Positions 37,970-46,815 of a stretch of DNA of 64,000 nt are shown here, piece after piece. Position 1 is the stretch's first letter, and each line of letters opens with the position of its first letter. The notes under the pieces were generated by a model that saw nothing but the letters and a program-made list of their open reading frames with translations, did no database searches and was not told where the DNA came from. The stretch spans positions 1 to 64,000 of the forward strand of contig CAYYMH010000003.1 of NCBI GenBank assembly GCA_964472785.1, written 5' to 3'. Source of the DNA: CAYYMH01 sp964472785. GTDB taxonomy: Bacteria; Zhuqueibacterota; Zhuqueibacteria; Thermofontimicrobiales; Thermofontimicrobiaceae. A program made the position numbers and the translations under genes.

Positions 37970-38180
37970 ATTTTCCCTCCTGAAATGGTTAATTTTTTAA
38001 AGCCATAATATAAATAATCTATTTACTTTATGCAAGTAAATTTTAAGATATTTTTTGGTGAAAATGTTGAGCTATTTTGACTCTGAACTTGACAAAGATT
38101 GTCGATTATTGTTATAAAAATGTGTTGCATAAAAATGTTAAATTACTTATTTTTATATAATTGAAAAAGACAACGCTGAT

Positions 38181-39140
38181 ATGAATCCTGATTTTCAAAA
38201 AATAAAAAACATCATTACTTCAATCTGCGATAGAAGCTGTTCTGAATGGGAAATTAATCAGTTCGTTAATTTTTGTTTGGGATTAGCGATTGCTTATCTC
38301 CGTGTGCTTGAAAAGAAAGGATACCGGATTCGAGAGAGCCAGTCCGAACATGAATTTGAAAGCATTGCCGCTGATTGTTTAGCAGATTTGTTTTCCGGTG
38401 GTCAGGACCGTCACTTAGAATATGTTCAAAAATATTTAAAGCGTATCCATCATGACAAATTATCAGATGCTGATTTGTTCATAGCGCTACGCCGACTCAT
38501 TTGCAAAAGAGTGCGGCAACATTTAACAAAAATTTTCGCTCAGCGTGATCCGAATGGCGCAAAGCTTTTACGGAATGTTCGTCTTTCGGTAAAGAGGCAT
38601 GATAATTTAAAGCTTTGCCGTGATGGTAAGGGAACTTATATTTTATATTTGACAGAATCCAATTGCGAATGTGTTAACAGGCCTAATGTTGAAAAAGTGA
38701 AATCCATTTTTTCTGGTATTTACCGGGCAGATATGTCAATTGACATGTTAGTAAAAGAGACCTTGAAAGCGTTATCAGAGATTTATGAAAGACCCGTTGA
38801 AGTTGAGTTAAATTGTTTTGTGTCACTCATCCGGATATTTCGTCAAGCTGAATCGAATCATTCATCAATGTCAACGGCGGAATATATTCACAAATCGCTT
38901 GAGGAATCAGTCATCGAAAAAAAAGTCACATCCATTGTTAAGGAGATTAATGATATAATTGTAAAAAAATATGTTTTAAAAAGAAAATTAACCATCCCAC
39001 AAGGCACAGCAATGAGCAGGGCAATTGAAGATATGAGTTATGACGCATTGTGTGGGGATCGTCTTTGTGAAAACTTTGAATACCTAAACCGCCATTGGAG
39101 TGATTTGACGAGAGAGAAATTTCTACACAATCAAAACTAA
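38181..39140 (+). CDS. Hypothetical protein, 319 residues
   Basis: I do not recognise a family. The protein is mostly helical, charged and without signal peptide or membrane segment. The segment DADLFIALRRLICKRVRQHL recalls the conserved core-binding helices of sigma-like or other nucleic-acid-associated proteins, and several Cys and His residues are scattered (CDRSCSEW, ESNCECVNRP). No helix-turn-helix can be assigned with confidence. It stands alone with about 210 AT-rich bases upstream and is oriented opposite to the small gene at 37841. Confidence 0.55.
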   Translation: MNPDFQKIKNIITSICDRSCSEWEINQFVNFCLGLAIAYLRVLEKKGYRIRESQSEHEFESIAADCLADLFSGGQDRHLEYVQKYLKRIHHDKLSDADLFIALRRLICKRVRQHLTKIFAQRDPNGAKLLRNVRLSVKRHDNLKLCRDGKGTYILYLTESNCECVNRPNVEKVKSIFSGIYRADMSIDMLVKETLKALSEIYERPVEVELNCFVSLIRIFRQAESNHSSMSTAEYIHKSLEESVIEKKVTSIVKEINDIIVKKYVLKRKLTIPQGTAMSRAIEDMSYDALCGDRLCENFEYLNRHWSDLTREKFLHNQN

Positions 39141-39283
39141 TGAATTTAATCAAAGCAGAAAAATGTTATTTTTAAAATGAGTTTTGTAAAGGTATGCTTC
39201 ACCTTCGTTCTGTCACGGTGATAGCAGGCTAAAAAATAATTTTTCTTGTCATTAAGCACCTTCCAAACCTTTAGCGACATAAC

Positions 39284-39321
39284 AAAAAAGCCCCGGCTCA
39301 ATCAAGTCGGGGCTTTGGTTT
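39284..39321 (-). terminator. Rho-independent terminator of the small membrane protein gene
   Basis: AAAGCCCCG at 39287-39295 pairs with CGGGGCTTT at 39308-39316. On the minus strand the hairpin is followed by a T run (TTTTTTGTT), about 30 bases after the stop at 39347. On the plus strand a weaker T stretch follows, so it may work in both directions for the gene ending at 39140 too. Confidence 0.75.
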
Positions 39322-39346
39322 ATATTTTCAATGTAATTTATATGGC

Positions 39347-39595
39347 TTATTTATCTCTGACCGTATATCCGGCTTCCTTTTTCAAAAATTCCAACATTAA
39401 GTTCTTTAATTCACTGATGTCATTGTGCATTTCAGAAAGGCGTTGATTTATATCAGAAAAGCGTTGATTCGTATCGCTTCGCAAATCGTCGATTCTTTTA
39501 TTTAAGTCATTCAATCTGCTGTTGTTATAAAGGAAACCGATGACTAAAGCTAATACGACAGGTAAAGTAATTGCCAGAACCTGAATCCATTCCAT
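39347..39595 (-). CDS. Small membrane-anchored coiled-coil protein, 82 residues
   Basis: Residues about 4-24 are one membrane helix (VLAITLPVVLALVIGFLY). Residues about 28-72 form a coiled coil with repeated turns (LNKRIDDLRSDTNQRFSDIN, then QRLSEMHNDISELKNLMLEF). AGGAAGG precedes ATG 39595 at good spacing. The layout is like small tail or anchor proteins that oligomerise at the membrane. No partner is apparent, and the function is unknown. Confidence 0.7.
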   Translation of the reverse strand: MEWIQVLAITLPVVLALVIGFLYNNSRLNDLNKRIDDLRSDTNQRFSDINQRLSEMHNDISELKNLMLEFLKKEAGYTVRDK

Positions 39596-40179
39596 GATTT
39601 ATCATCCTTCCTAATATTGACTACTCTAATAATACAAAATTTATTACTAAATGTCAAGTGATTTGAATAATATATCAGATGCATTCAAACTTTGAGGTGG
39701 CGCTAATTGTGACGTGAGCTGATAAAACGAGTCGGGTTCCAGACAAGGAGGTATTTTGTATCTTATTTCAATTCCGCTTCGTTTCCTAATTTTAAAATTC
39801 AAAAAATTTTTCTTGCTTTTGTCCAATAATTTTGTATTATTATATGAGTACCTGAATTGATGTTTTCCCAAAATAATGAATAGTCATTTAACAAATTCGG
39901 GGAATCCATTTGAAGCACATCAACTGCAACCATTTTTTCTGACGCTACATTACGATAATGAACTATGTTCGTTTAATCAATCCAATTTTTGAATTTTGCA
40001 CGAATTCTCATTATGTATTTTCTGATCGCTCATACCTGTCCGATTCCGATAACTGGTTATAATAAGGAAAAACTGACTAAATAATATTCTCGTTCGAATT
40101 AATCCGATTCCTGAAGCCGATTTCCTGAAAAATTGAAATAGTGAAAAATAAAAACTAAAATTCTGAGAAGGAGGGTCTT
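39596..40179. other. Intergenic stretch with no supported gene
   Basis: This 584-base gap is AT-rich. It contains one open reading frame on the minus strand (39647-39871) that starts at TTG without a ribosome binding site and has no recognisable product. The last 20 bases carry the strong GAGAAGGAGGG site of the acetyltransferase gene. I see no RNA gene, hairpin or repeat here. Confidence 0.5.
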
Positions 40180-40770
40180 ATGGCTGAATACCCCAAAACA
40201 ATTACATTGAAAAATGAAAAGAAAATTAAACTCAGATTAATGAATAATGATGATTTGGATTCGTTAGTTGAATTTTACCGCACGATTCCGGAACATGACC
40301 GGTTGTTTTTAAGGATCGACGTTACAAACAGAGAAAATGTCGAACAACGATTTGGAAAACTAAATTATGATTATGTGTTTCCAATTTTAGCCTTTGATGA
40401 AGACAAAATGGTTGGAATTGGCACCTTATTTCGACCCGTATTCGGTTGGATGAGAAATTTGGGAGAAGTGAGAGTGTTGATCGCTCCCGATTATCAAAGA
40501 AAGGGATTGGCGTCACTGTTTATCAAGGAACTGTTTTTCCAGGCATTGAAAGCGAAAGTTTACAAACTACAGGCTGAAATGGTAGAAACTCAGGAATCAG
40601 CAATGGCAGCCTTCGAAAGAATGGGATTCCGCAAAGAAGCGACTCTGAAAAAGCATGTCACTGACATTCGGGGCAGAAGGCGGGACCTGGTCATCATGAC
40701 TTTGGATGTAGAAGATTTCTGGTACTTGATTGAAGATTTTGTTGAGAGCCATGAATTCCGGATTCACTGA
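40180..40770 (+). CDS. GNAT family N-acetyltransferase
   Basis: This acetyltransferase of the Gcn5-related fold has 196 residues. The acetyl-CoA site is visible as VRVLIAPDYQRKGLASLFIKE (V..L...Y.rkGla), followed by LQAEMVETQESAMAAFERMGF, where the last helix matches motif B. The acceptor is unknown. AGGAGGG lies 6 bases before ATG 40180. It is followed 118 bases later by an unknown gene with an equally strong ribosome site, and the two may be co-expressed. Confidence 0.85.
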   Translation: MAEYPKTITLKNEKKIKLRLMNNDDLDSLVEFYRTIPEHDRLFLRIDVTNRENVEQRFGKLNYDYVFPILAFDEDKMVGIGTLFRPVFGWMRNLGEVRVLIAPDYQRKGLASLFIKELFFQALKAKVYKLQAEMVETQESAMAAFERMGFRKEATLKKHVTDIRGRRRDLVIMTLDVEDFWYLIEDFVESHEFRIH

Positions 40771-40888
40771 TCAATATTTTTTTAATCCGGAGAGAAAGTA
40801 CAAAATCCGGCTTTAATGCCGTTTATGAATTAACCTCTTGATTAAGAAGGAAACAATCTCAATCAAAAGTCTTAAGGAGGAAGATTTT

Positions 40889-41671
40889 ATGATCCGTAAA
40901 CCCAGCGTCGTGAAAGGAATTCCAACACTAATCGTTCGCGCGTTACCCACCCTTTACTATTACGGTCGCTATGCAGATGATAACGTGAGTACTGAAGCAA
41001 AGCAAATATTCGATTGTTATGCAGATTATTTGGCTGAAGCTGTGAAGAAGATGTCGCAAGTCATCGGAAATGGGACGTTGAAAAAAATGCCAGATCAGAT
41101 CCTTCAGCTAAAAAATGTCGAATCGGCTAAAATCGAGGATCACGTGTTCAAACTGACCCAGGCTTTGTCCCAAATTTGTCAGGATAATAAAAATGTTATC
41201 CAAAATGAATATAAAAAACAAGGCGGGATAAAGAACGAATTAGTTGAGTTATTTTGTAACCGGGCACAACAGACTAAAATTTTGCTTGTTGATAACGAGC
41301 AGCAAGCTGAGTGGGCAGACGGATTAGTCAAGAGATTGAGTGAAGACTGCTATTACTTGGTTGACAAAACGAAGACGAATGTTGATAATTTTAGTGAAAA
41401 TATCATCAATAATGATTTTGTGGTTTTTGCCTCTGCGACGCCGCAATCCATCCACGAGGATGTGGAATATCTAAATACCTATCAAAAACCAGGACTTATT
41501 TTGGGAAATCTGACCAAAGATAAAAAATTGGATCAGCAAACAATCCGTAATGGTTCCTGGTTGAAAAAGCGCGGTTATGAGGTTTTGTACAAAATATTTT
41601 CACCGTTGCGTTTGTTTACCACGATCGATAAGATTAATGTCCGGTATCTGTTGCAGGGGGGCTTAAAATAG
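40889..41671 (+). CDS. Conserved-looking hypothetical protein, 260 residues
   Basis: No family is recognised. The start is ATG 40889, 8 bases after AAGGAGGAAG; an in-frame codon at 40838 lacks such a site. The N-terminus reads MIRKPSVVKGIPTLIVRALP. The first 120 residues are helical. From about residue 145 there is a Rossmann-like or receiver-like pattern (TKILLVDNEQQAEWADGLVK, DFVVFASATPQSIHEDVEYL, KPGLILGNL). Pairing with the GNAT gene upstream suggests a shared process. Confidence 0.6.
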   Translation: MIRKPSVVKGIPTLIVRALPTLYYYGRYADDNVSTEAKQIFDCYADYLAEAVKKMSQVIGNGTLKKMPDQILQLKNVESAKIEDHVFKLTQALSQICQDNKNVIQNEYKKQGGIKNELVELFCNRAQQTKILLVDNEQQAEWADGLVKRLSEDCYYLVDKTKTNVDNFSENIINNDFVVFASATPQSIHEDVEYLNTYQKPGLILGNLTKDKKLDQQTIRNGSWLKKRGYEVLYKIFSPLRLFTTIDKINVRYLLQGGLK

Positions 41672-41687
41672 TTTTATTCTTTTATGT

Positions 41688-41721
41688 TTAACCTGAATTC
41701 CGAGATTGGAATTCAGGTTAA
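41688..41721. terminator. Bidirectional terminator hairpin
   Basis: TTAACCTGAATTC at 41688-41700 and GAATTCAGGTTAA at 41709-41721 form a perfect 13-bp stem with an 8-base loop. It lies between two convergent genes (ending 41671 plus and 41751 minus). T runs flank it only weakly, but the symmetric position supports a shared terminator. Confidence 0.65.
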
Positions 41722-41750
41722 ATATTGTTTTGTGCAGTTAGATAAATCAG

Positions 41751-42569
41751 TTAATTTTTGTTTATCAACTTTGAAACAACCACCTTTCGATCCTTTTTTC
41801 GAATCGTATAAATGACGCCCTCATCAGTGCGATCCCAGGCAATTCCCTGACCTGTGTTATTTATGGAGATTGTGCTGATATGCTCCAATTCAGACCCGTA
41901 CTCAGGTAGCTGCATCACATATACTTCAGGCAGATCATGTCCTGTGCAATACAAATATCCATCCGGTCCCCATGAACCGCCCGAGTTGCTCATCGGACGG
42001 AATTTGTCAACAATGTCCCCAGGATAAACCCAAGCTGCCAGATCGTTCCAATTGTCATCAAATTTAACTACCGTTGTCCATTCACTTCCTTTTAGCGTCT
42101 GCTCTTTCCATTTATCGTAATGCGCAAAGGCTGCCCACCAGTAGCCGTCAAATCGATCTACCCAGGTACACGATCCCCAGTGAATGCCAAAACTGTGCGA
42201 ATCAATATGTTCCAACGTCTCCGTATCCCATACTTCGATCGAGCTTGTCATAGGAATACCCGGGTAATTGGAATGGGCGCAGTAAAGTTTACCGTCGAGG
42301 ATCATTCCGCTGTCAAGGTGGATAATCGGCCCACCCTCTTCCTCAACCCACTTTTTGACTAATTTTCCAGTTTCCTTTTCATACTTGGCAATTTGCCTGG
42401 TGCCGATCGCATAAAAGTGGTTCTCATCGACAGCAACACCCTGTTTTGCTTCGGGTATATAGTATTCCTGGATCGTTAAAAAATATTTCTCACCGGCGAT
42501 TGTTCTTTCGTGAAATATGTACAGCAAAATTGTGATCAAAAATAAAGGGGTAACAAAATTACGGTTCAT
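41751..42569 (-). CDS. Secreted beta-propeller-like protein, unknown function
   Basis: ATG 42569 gives a 272-residue product with an export signal (FVTPLFLITILLYIFHERTIAG). The rest shows blades of a propeller: QGVAVDENHFYAIGTRQIAKYE, SIEVWDTETLEHID, WTTVVKFDDNWNDLAAW, GPDGYLYCTGHDLPEVYV, GQGIAWDRTDEGVIYTI. Proteins of this sort often bind or turn over extracellular ligands, but no catalytic motif is clear. There is no T9SS sorting domain, so it is probably periplasmic. It lies between convergent neighbours and shares no operon. Confidence 0.65.
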   Translation of the reverse strand: MNRNFVTPLFLITILLYIFHERTIAGEKYFLTIQEYYIPEAKQGVAVDENHFYAIGTRQIAKYEKETGKLVKKWVEEEGGPIIHLDSGMILDGKLYCAHSNYPGIPMTSSIEVWDTETLEHIDSHSFGIHWGSCTWVDRFDGYWWAAFAHYDKWKEQTLKGSEWTTVVKFDDNWNDLAAWVYPGDIVDKFRPMSNSGGSWGPDGYLYCTGHDLPEVYVMQLPEYGSELEHISTISINNTGQGIAWDRTDEGVIYTIRKKDRKVVVSKLINKN

Positions 42570-42614
42570 TTTCAGATCCTGTTGAGCTTTGTATATCATA
42601 AAAAAATATCCATT

Positions 42615-42650
42615 AAAAAAGGACAGACCAAAAAGTGGCTGTCCTTTTTT
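42615..42650 (-). terminator. Terminator of the Kor-Hdr operon
   Basis: AAAAAAGGACAG at 42615-42626 pairs with CTGTCCTTTTTT at 42639-42650, with a T run on the minus strand, 23 bases after the stop of the last hdr gene at 42673. It marks the end of the minus-strand string that starts at 54850. Confidence 0.85.
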
Positions 42651-42672
42651 AATAAATTATATGCTACTCAAA

Positions 42673-45153
42673 CTACTTGGAAGGAGCTTTTGCGGCTTCC
42701 TTTGCAGGCTTTTCCTGTTTTGCTTTCTTCGGTTTATCCGCTTCTTCCAAAATTTTAATCGTCTGCTGGACTTCTTCTTCGGTGACCTGCTGACGCAACT
42801 CCTCGCAGGCGTTCATCACTTTTGACCACTTCTGTCCTTCGGCAGCACTGACCCATTCCAATTGCAACCGTTCCGGACGAATTCCCAATTTATCCAGTTT
42901 ATCCCAGATTTTCCAGACGCGTTTCTGTGTCCAGCGGTTAGCGTCGATGTAGTGGCAATCCGCAAAATGACAACCGGAAACCAATACGACAGGAGCGCCT
43001 TTTTTGAACGCGTGGAGCACAAATTTGTCCTTCACTCTGCCCGAACACATGGTACGAATAATGCGTGCGTTTGCCGGAAATTGTAATCGGGAAAGTCCTG
43101 CCAGATCAGCACCGGCATAGGAACACCAGTTACAGGCAAAGGTGACAATTTTGTCCATCGGTTTATCCGATAGAATAGAGTCGATTTGTGCGTACATCTG
43201 CAGATCTGTAAAATGCTGCATGGTAATTGCATCAAACCGGCATTCAGCACTACATGTTCCGCAGCCTTTGCACGATGCTTCGATGACTTTTGCCGGCTGC
43301 TTGGATTTTTTGTCAAAAACGATCGCATTAAACGGACAGACATTGACACAAATCCCGCATAATTTACATTTCTCTTCATCCACCACTGCGGTGATCGCTT
43401 CAATTTTAATTTTACCGGCACTTAAAAGCACACCAGCACGAGCCGCTGAGGCACTCGCCTGTGTGACACTATCTTTCACATCTTTCGGGAATTCAGCACA
43501 TCCGGCAAAAAACACTCCGCCTGTCGGCGCATCCACCGGTTTCAGCTTCGGATGAGATTCCAACAAAAAACCGTCCGAAGTGCTGGACAGACTTAATACT
43601 TTTTTTACGACATCCTGATCACGACGCGGAACCACTCCAACGGAAAGGACAACCATATCCAATTCGTGTTCTTCAATTTTTCGAGTCGTGGTATTTTCTA
43701 CCATGAGTTTCAGGTTGCCCGTCTCTGTTTCTTCAATTTCCCCAGGAATACCGCGGATGTACATCACACCCGCTTCTTTGCTGCGCATAAATAAATCTTC
43801 GAAACCTTTACCAAAGGCTCGAATGTCCATGTAAAAAACCTTGACTTCAATATCCCGATAATGGTCTTTGAGCAATAAACTGTCTTTTACTGTATTCATG
43901 CAGCAAATGTTACTGCAATAGGGATTTCCCCGCTCCGGATCTTGAGTTCTGGAACCCACACATTGAATAAAGCCGATTGTCTTCGGGGTTTTATGATCTG
44001 TCGGGCGAATGAAATGCCCCTGTGTCGGACCCTCGGAACAAATCAACCGCTCGAATTCCATACTGGTGATGACGTTTTCAAATCGTGTATATCCATAATC
44101 ATCCAACTCAGTGGGATCGTAAACATCCATACCCGTAGCAACGACAACAGCCCCTACTTTGACGTCAATGAGTTCATCCTGCATGTCGTAATCGATACAT
44201 TTCTTGTCGCATGCATCGTAGCATTTTCCACACGCAATCGGATTATTCCCCAGACAGTTTTCCATGTCCAGAATATATGAAGAAGGCACAGCTTGCGGAA
44301 ACGGAATATGAATCGCTTTGCGTGTTGCCAAGCCCATTTGAAACTCATTAGGCACGATAATCGGACAAACGTTTGAACATTCGGCACAGGCAGTACATTC
44401 ATTTTCATCAACATATTTTGCCTTTTTCCGAATCGTCACATTGAAGTTTCCGACATAACCGGTTACATTCTCGATTTCACTATAGGTGAATAATTTAACA
44501 TTGGGATGCCGACCGACATCCATCATTTTCGGTCCGAGAATTCATATAGAACAGTCCATGGTGGGATAGGTCTTGTCAAGTTGAGCCATAAGCCCTCCAA
44601 TGGACGCTTCTTTTTCAACCAGATAAACTTGATAACCGGTATCAGCCATGTCCAGTGCTGCATTGATTCCGGCGACACCGCCACCGATTACCAGTGCTTG
44701 CCGATTTACCGGTACTTCCAATTCGGTTTGAGCTGTAAGATGACGTGCGCGGGCTACTGACGTTTTCACAATATCTTTGGCTTTTTCAGTCGCTGCTTTT
44801 TTATCGTAGAGATGCACCCAGCTACAGTGTTCCCGGATGTTCGCCATTTCGAATAAATACGGATTAAGACCGGTTTCCGCAACACAATTCCGGAAGGTGG
44901 GTTCATGCATCCGCGGCGTACACGATGCGACCACGACACGGTTAAGTTTGTGTTCGATAATATTTTTCTTTATTTCCTCTTGACCGGGATCAGCGCAGGT
45001 ATATCTATTGACAACGCTGAAAGCAACGTCGGGTAGTGTATCTGCAAAATCCCGGACTTCGTGGCAATCGACCGATCCGGCAATGTTCAGTCCACACTCG
45101 CAGACAAAGACGCCAATTCTCAAATCGTCATTATCAGGTATTTTTTCTGCCAT
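42673..45153 (-). CDS. hdrA: HdrA-MvhD fusion with in-frame TGA (predicted selenocysteine)
   Basis: This is a predicted flavin-containing electron-bifurcating or -confurcating subunit of a heterodisulfide-reductase-like complex. One frame runs through TGA at 44542-44544 and gives 826 residues with Sec204. Residues 1-140: N-terminal domain (RIGVFVCECGLNIAG, VVVASCTPRMHEP). About 153-205: FAD site LVIGGGVAGINAA, leading to PTMDCSI-U-ILGPKMMDVGRH. About 245-320: inserted ferredoxin (CTACAECSNVCP; CGKCYDACDKKC). About 595-655: two more [4Fe-4S] motifs (CKLCGICVNVCP; CKGCGTCSAECR). About 665-800: MvhD domain (FACNWCSYAGADLAG, VSGCHFADCHYI), with Cys where the separate MvhD at 47971 has TGA. The tail is Lys/Ala-rich. 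GAGGT precedes ATG 45153. Confidence 0.85.
44500..44547 (-). promoter_or_regulatory. Candidate SECIS element after the HdrA TGA codon
   Basis: The block contains the TGA (44542-44544) and the 42 bases after it. It can fold GGATG/CATCC (44504-44521 on the plus strand) around an 8-base loop TCGGTCGG, whose loop starts about 26 bases past the TGA. Alternatively it forms a 6-bp stem GACCGA/TCGGTC closer to the TGA. The loop holds GGTC, which as I recall is also in the E. coli fdhF SECIS loop. The same 48 bases, with one difference, surround the TGA of the other HdrA at 51662-51709. Confidence 0.6.
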
Positions 45154-45214
45154 GGTTACCTCTAAATATGGTTTGGTTTATCAATAATTAAATAATATTC
45201 CTTTTGTTTTTTTA

Positions 45215-45362
45215 GCCACCGAGACGCAGAGGCACGGAAAAAAGATGTTTAAATATTTTTTCTTGCCACTGATTTAAAGATTTAAAAATAAGTATTAATT
45301 GATTTTCATATTAAAACACGATCATTCACTGAATAATCTCTGTGTGCTCCGTTCTCTGTGGC
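45215..45362. repeat. Intergenic inverted-repeat element, GCCAC family, inside the hdr operon
   Basis: The left end GCCACCGAGACGCAGAGGCA matches, on the other strand, the right end GCCACAGAGAACGGAGCACA. This is the clearest copy of the family in the window. It fills the 217-base gap between hdrB and the hdrA-mvhD fusion and contains no gene. Confidence 0.6.
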
Positions 45363-45370
45363 AATATAGT

Positions 45371-46279
45371 TTAAACCACAAACTCCACAGTCTCTGAATT
45401 GTGGATTTTATCAACAATTTTATCAATTTTAATCCGGTGCAAATGTAAGCCGACTTCTTCAGGTGCAAATCCCTGTGCCAATCCCAATAATTGGCAAAAA
45501 TAGATCACCGGCATATTAAATTCACGATTCATTTTTCGGGCGATCATGATTTGCCCCATATCAAACGAGTTAAAACAGGTCGGGCAAATAAGCCCCATAC
45601 AATCGGCTCCGACTGATTCCATAGAGTCGAAAATTTCGTGCGTCATCTGAAGCGGCATATCATCGTCCATACAACCTTTACCGCAACAGAGCAATTTCTC
45701 CGTATGTGTCAACGGTGTGGCTCCGATTGCCTGAACCAAATTTTCGAGCAAACTGGGATAGTCCGCATCATCAATGTGCATAATTTGACTGGGCTTCAAT
45801 AAATGACATCCGTAATGAATACCGATTTTAATACCGGTCAAAGGTCGTTTCACCGAATTTTTGATGCGCTCCATGCCAAGATCATCCCGCATCATGACCA
45901 CGATGTGTTTCACTTTTACGGTCCCTTTATATTCTTTGCCAATCCTGCTCAGTCGCTCGTTGACTTTGTCTTTGGTTTCACTGTCTTCTGCTAAAATAAA
46001 ACGGGCTTCCTGCAACGTGGAAGTGCAGCCGCTGCACATAGTGATGACGTCTAATCCGGCTTCTTCGGCAACGCACAGATTACGCGCTGCGATGGTAAGC
46101 CATTGTACTTTGTCACGGGATTTGAAATAAATCGGATCGGGACAGCAGGTGAATCCGTCCAAATCCACAAGCTCCACATTGAGCGGCTTCATGGTTTGAC
46201 GCACAGACAACTCCATTTGCGGATATTTCACCGGAATCATACATCCCCAGAATGGGGCAACACGGATCTTTTCTGCCAT
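45371..46279 (-). CDS. hdrB: HdrB-like heterodisulfide reductase subunit (two CCG domains)
   Basis: This is the catalytic subunit of Hdr-type complexes; in methanogens HdrB holds two non-cubane [4Fe-4S] clusters bound by CCG domains. Both are visible: FWGCMIPV, GFTCCPD and MCSGCTSTLQ; then HYGCHLLKPS, LLCCGKGC and CPTCFNSFD. Length 302 is normal. In bacteria the natural disulfide substrate of such subunits is usually unknown. AGGTGA precedes ATG 46279. The gene is 13 bases after hdrC and is followed by an inverted-repeat element. Confidence 0.92.
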   Translation of the reverse strand: MAEKIRVAPFWGCMIPVKYPQMELSVRQTMKPLNVELVDLDGFTCCPDPIYFKSRDKVQWLTIAARNLCVAEEAGLDVITMCSGCTSTLQEARFILAEDSETKDKVNERLSRIGKEYKGTVKVKHIVVMMRDDLGMERIKNSVKRPLTGIKIGIHYGCHLLKPSQIMHIDDADYPSLLENLVQAIGATPLTHTEKLLCCGKGCMDDDMPLQMTHEIFDSMESVGADCMGLICPTCFNSFDMGQIMIARKMNREFNMPVIYFCQLLGLAQGFAPEEVGLHLHRIKIDKIVDKIHNSETVEFVV

Positions 46280-46292
46280 ATTTTCACCTAAA

Positions 46293-46757
46293 TTATTCTA
46301 ATATTTTTTCGATTTCATCAGTCGCGAGTTCTTTAAGTTCGGGCAAACCCATTTCTTTCCTGCGTCGGTTGACTGTGCTGGTAATGACAACGCTTCTGCC
46401 GGTTTTGGCAATGGTTTCCGAAAATTTATCCACATTCGGTGGTAGCATCTCATCTTCAGCACAGATGTTTTTCAACGCGATAATGACTTCAACGGGTCGA
46501 ACGTCCTGCGGGCATCGTTCGTAACAACTGTAGCAGTTGGTACATTTCCAGATTATGGAGTCCGGTCCGATGAGTTCCTCTTCTTTACCTAACAGTGTTT
46601 TCAGTAAAATATCTCTCGGATTAAACTCATCGGAAAACCGTGCAGCCGGGCAAACAGCGACACAGGAACCGCATTGATAACAGTAATTATGATGATTTCC
46701 GCCAACGATTTGATTGAGTCGTTCACGAAATTCAAAATCGAGTTTTTTCTCTTCCAT
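46293..46757 (-). CDS. hdrC: HdrC-like iron-sulfur subunit
   Basis: This 154-residue subunit has two [4Fe-4S] motifs, CYQCGSCVAVCPAA and CTNCYSCYERCPQD, with the HdrC spacing. It passes electrons from HdrA to HdrB. It is translated just before hdrB and 58 bases after the HdrC-HdrB fusion gene. Confidence 0.92.
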   Translation of the reverse strand: MEEKKLDFEFRERLNQIVGGNHHNYCYQCGSCVAVCPAARFSDEFNPRDILLKTLLGKEEELIGPDSIIWKCTNCYSCYERCPQDVRPVEVIIALKNICAEDEMLPPNVDKFSETIAKTGRSVVITSTVNRRRKEMGLPELKELATDEIEKILE

Positions 46758-46815
46758 TATTTGCCTTCAAATTTATTGTTAAAAAAAATATTCCGTTCAA
46801 AATCAGTCAATCTTT

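Noticed and set aside
39647..39871. 74-residue minus-strand frame
   Set aside because: TTG start, no ribosome binding site, basic low-information sequence, no family match recognised.
42673..45153. Treating the HdrA-MvhD region as two genes or as a pseudogene with a nonsense mutation
   Set aside because: Both halves are intact in the same frame, the residue at the TGA is a known Cys/Sec position, and two other genes of the same operon show the same pattern at equivalent functional sites.
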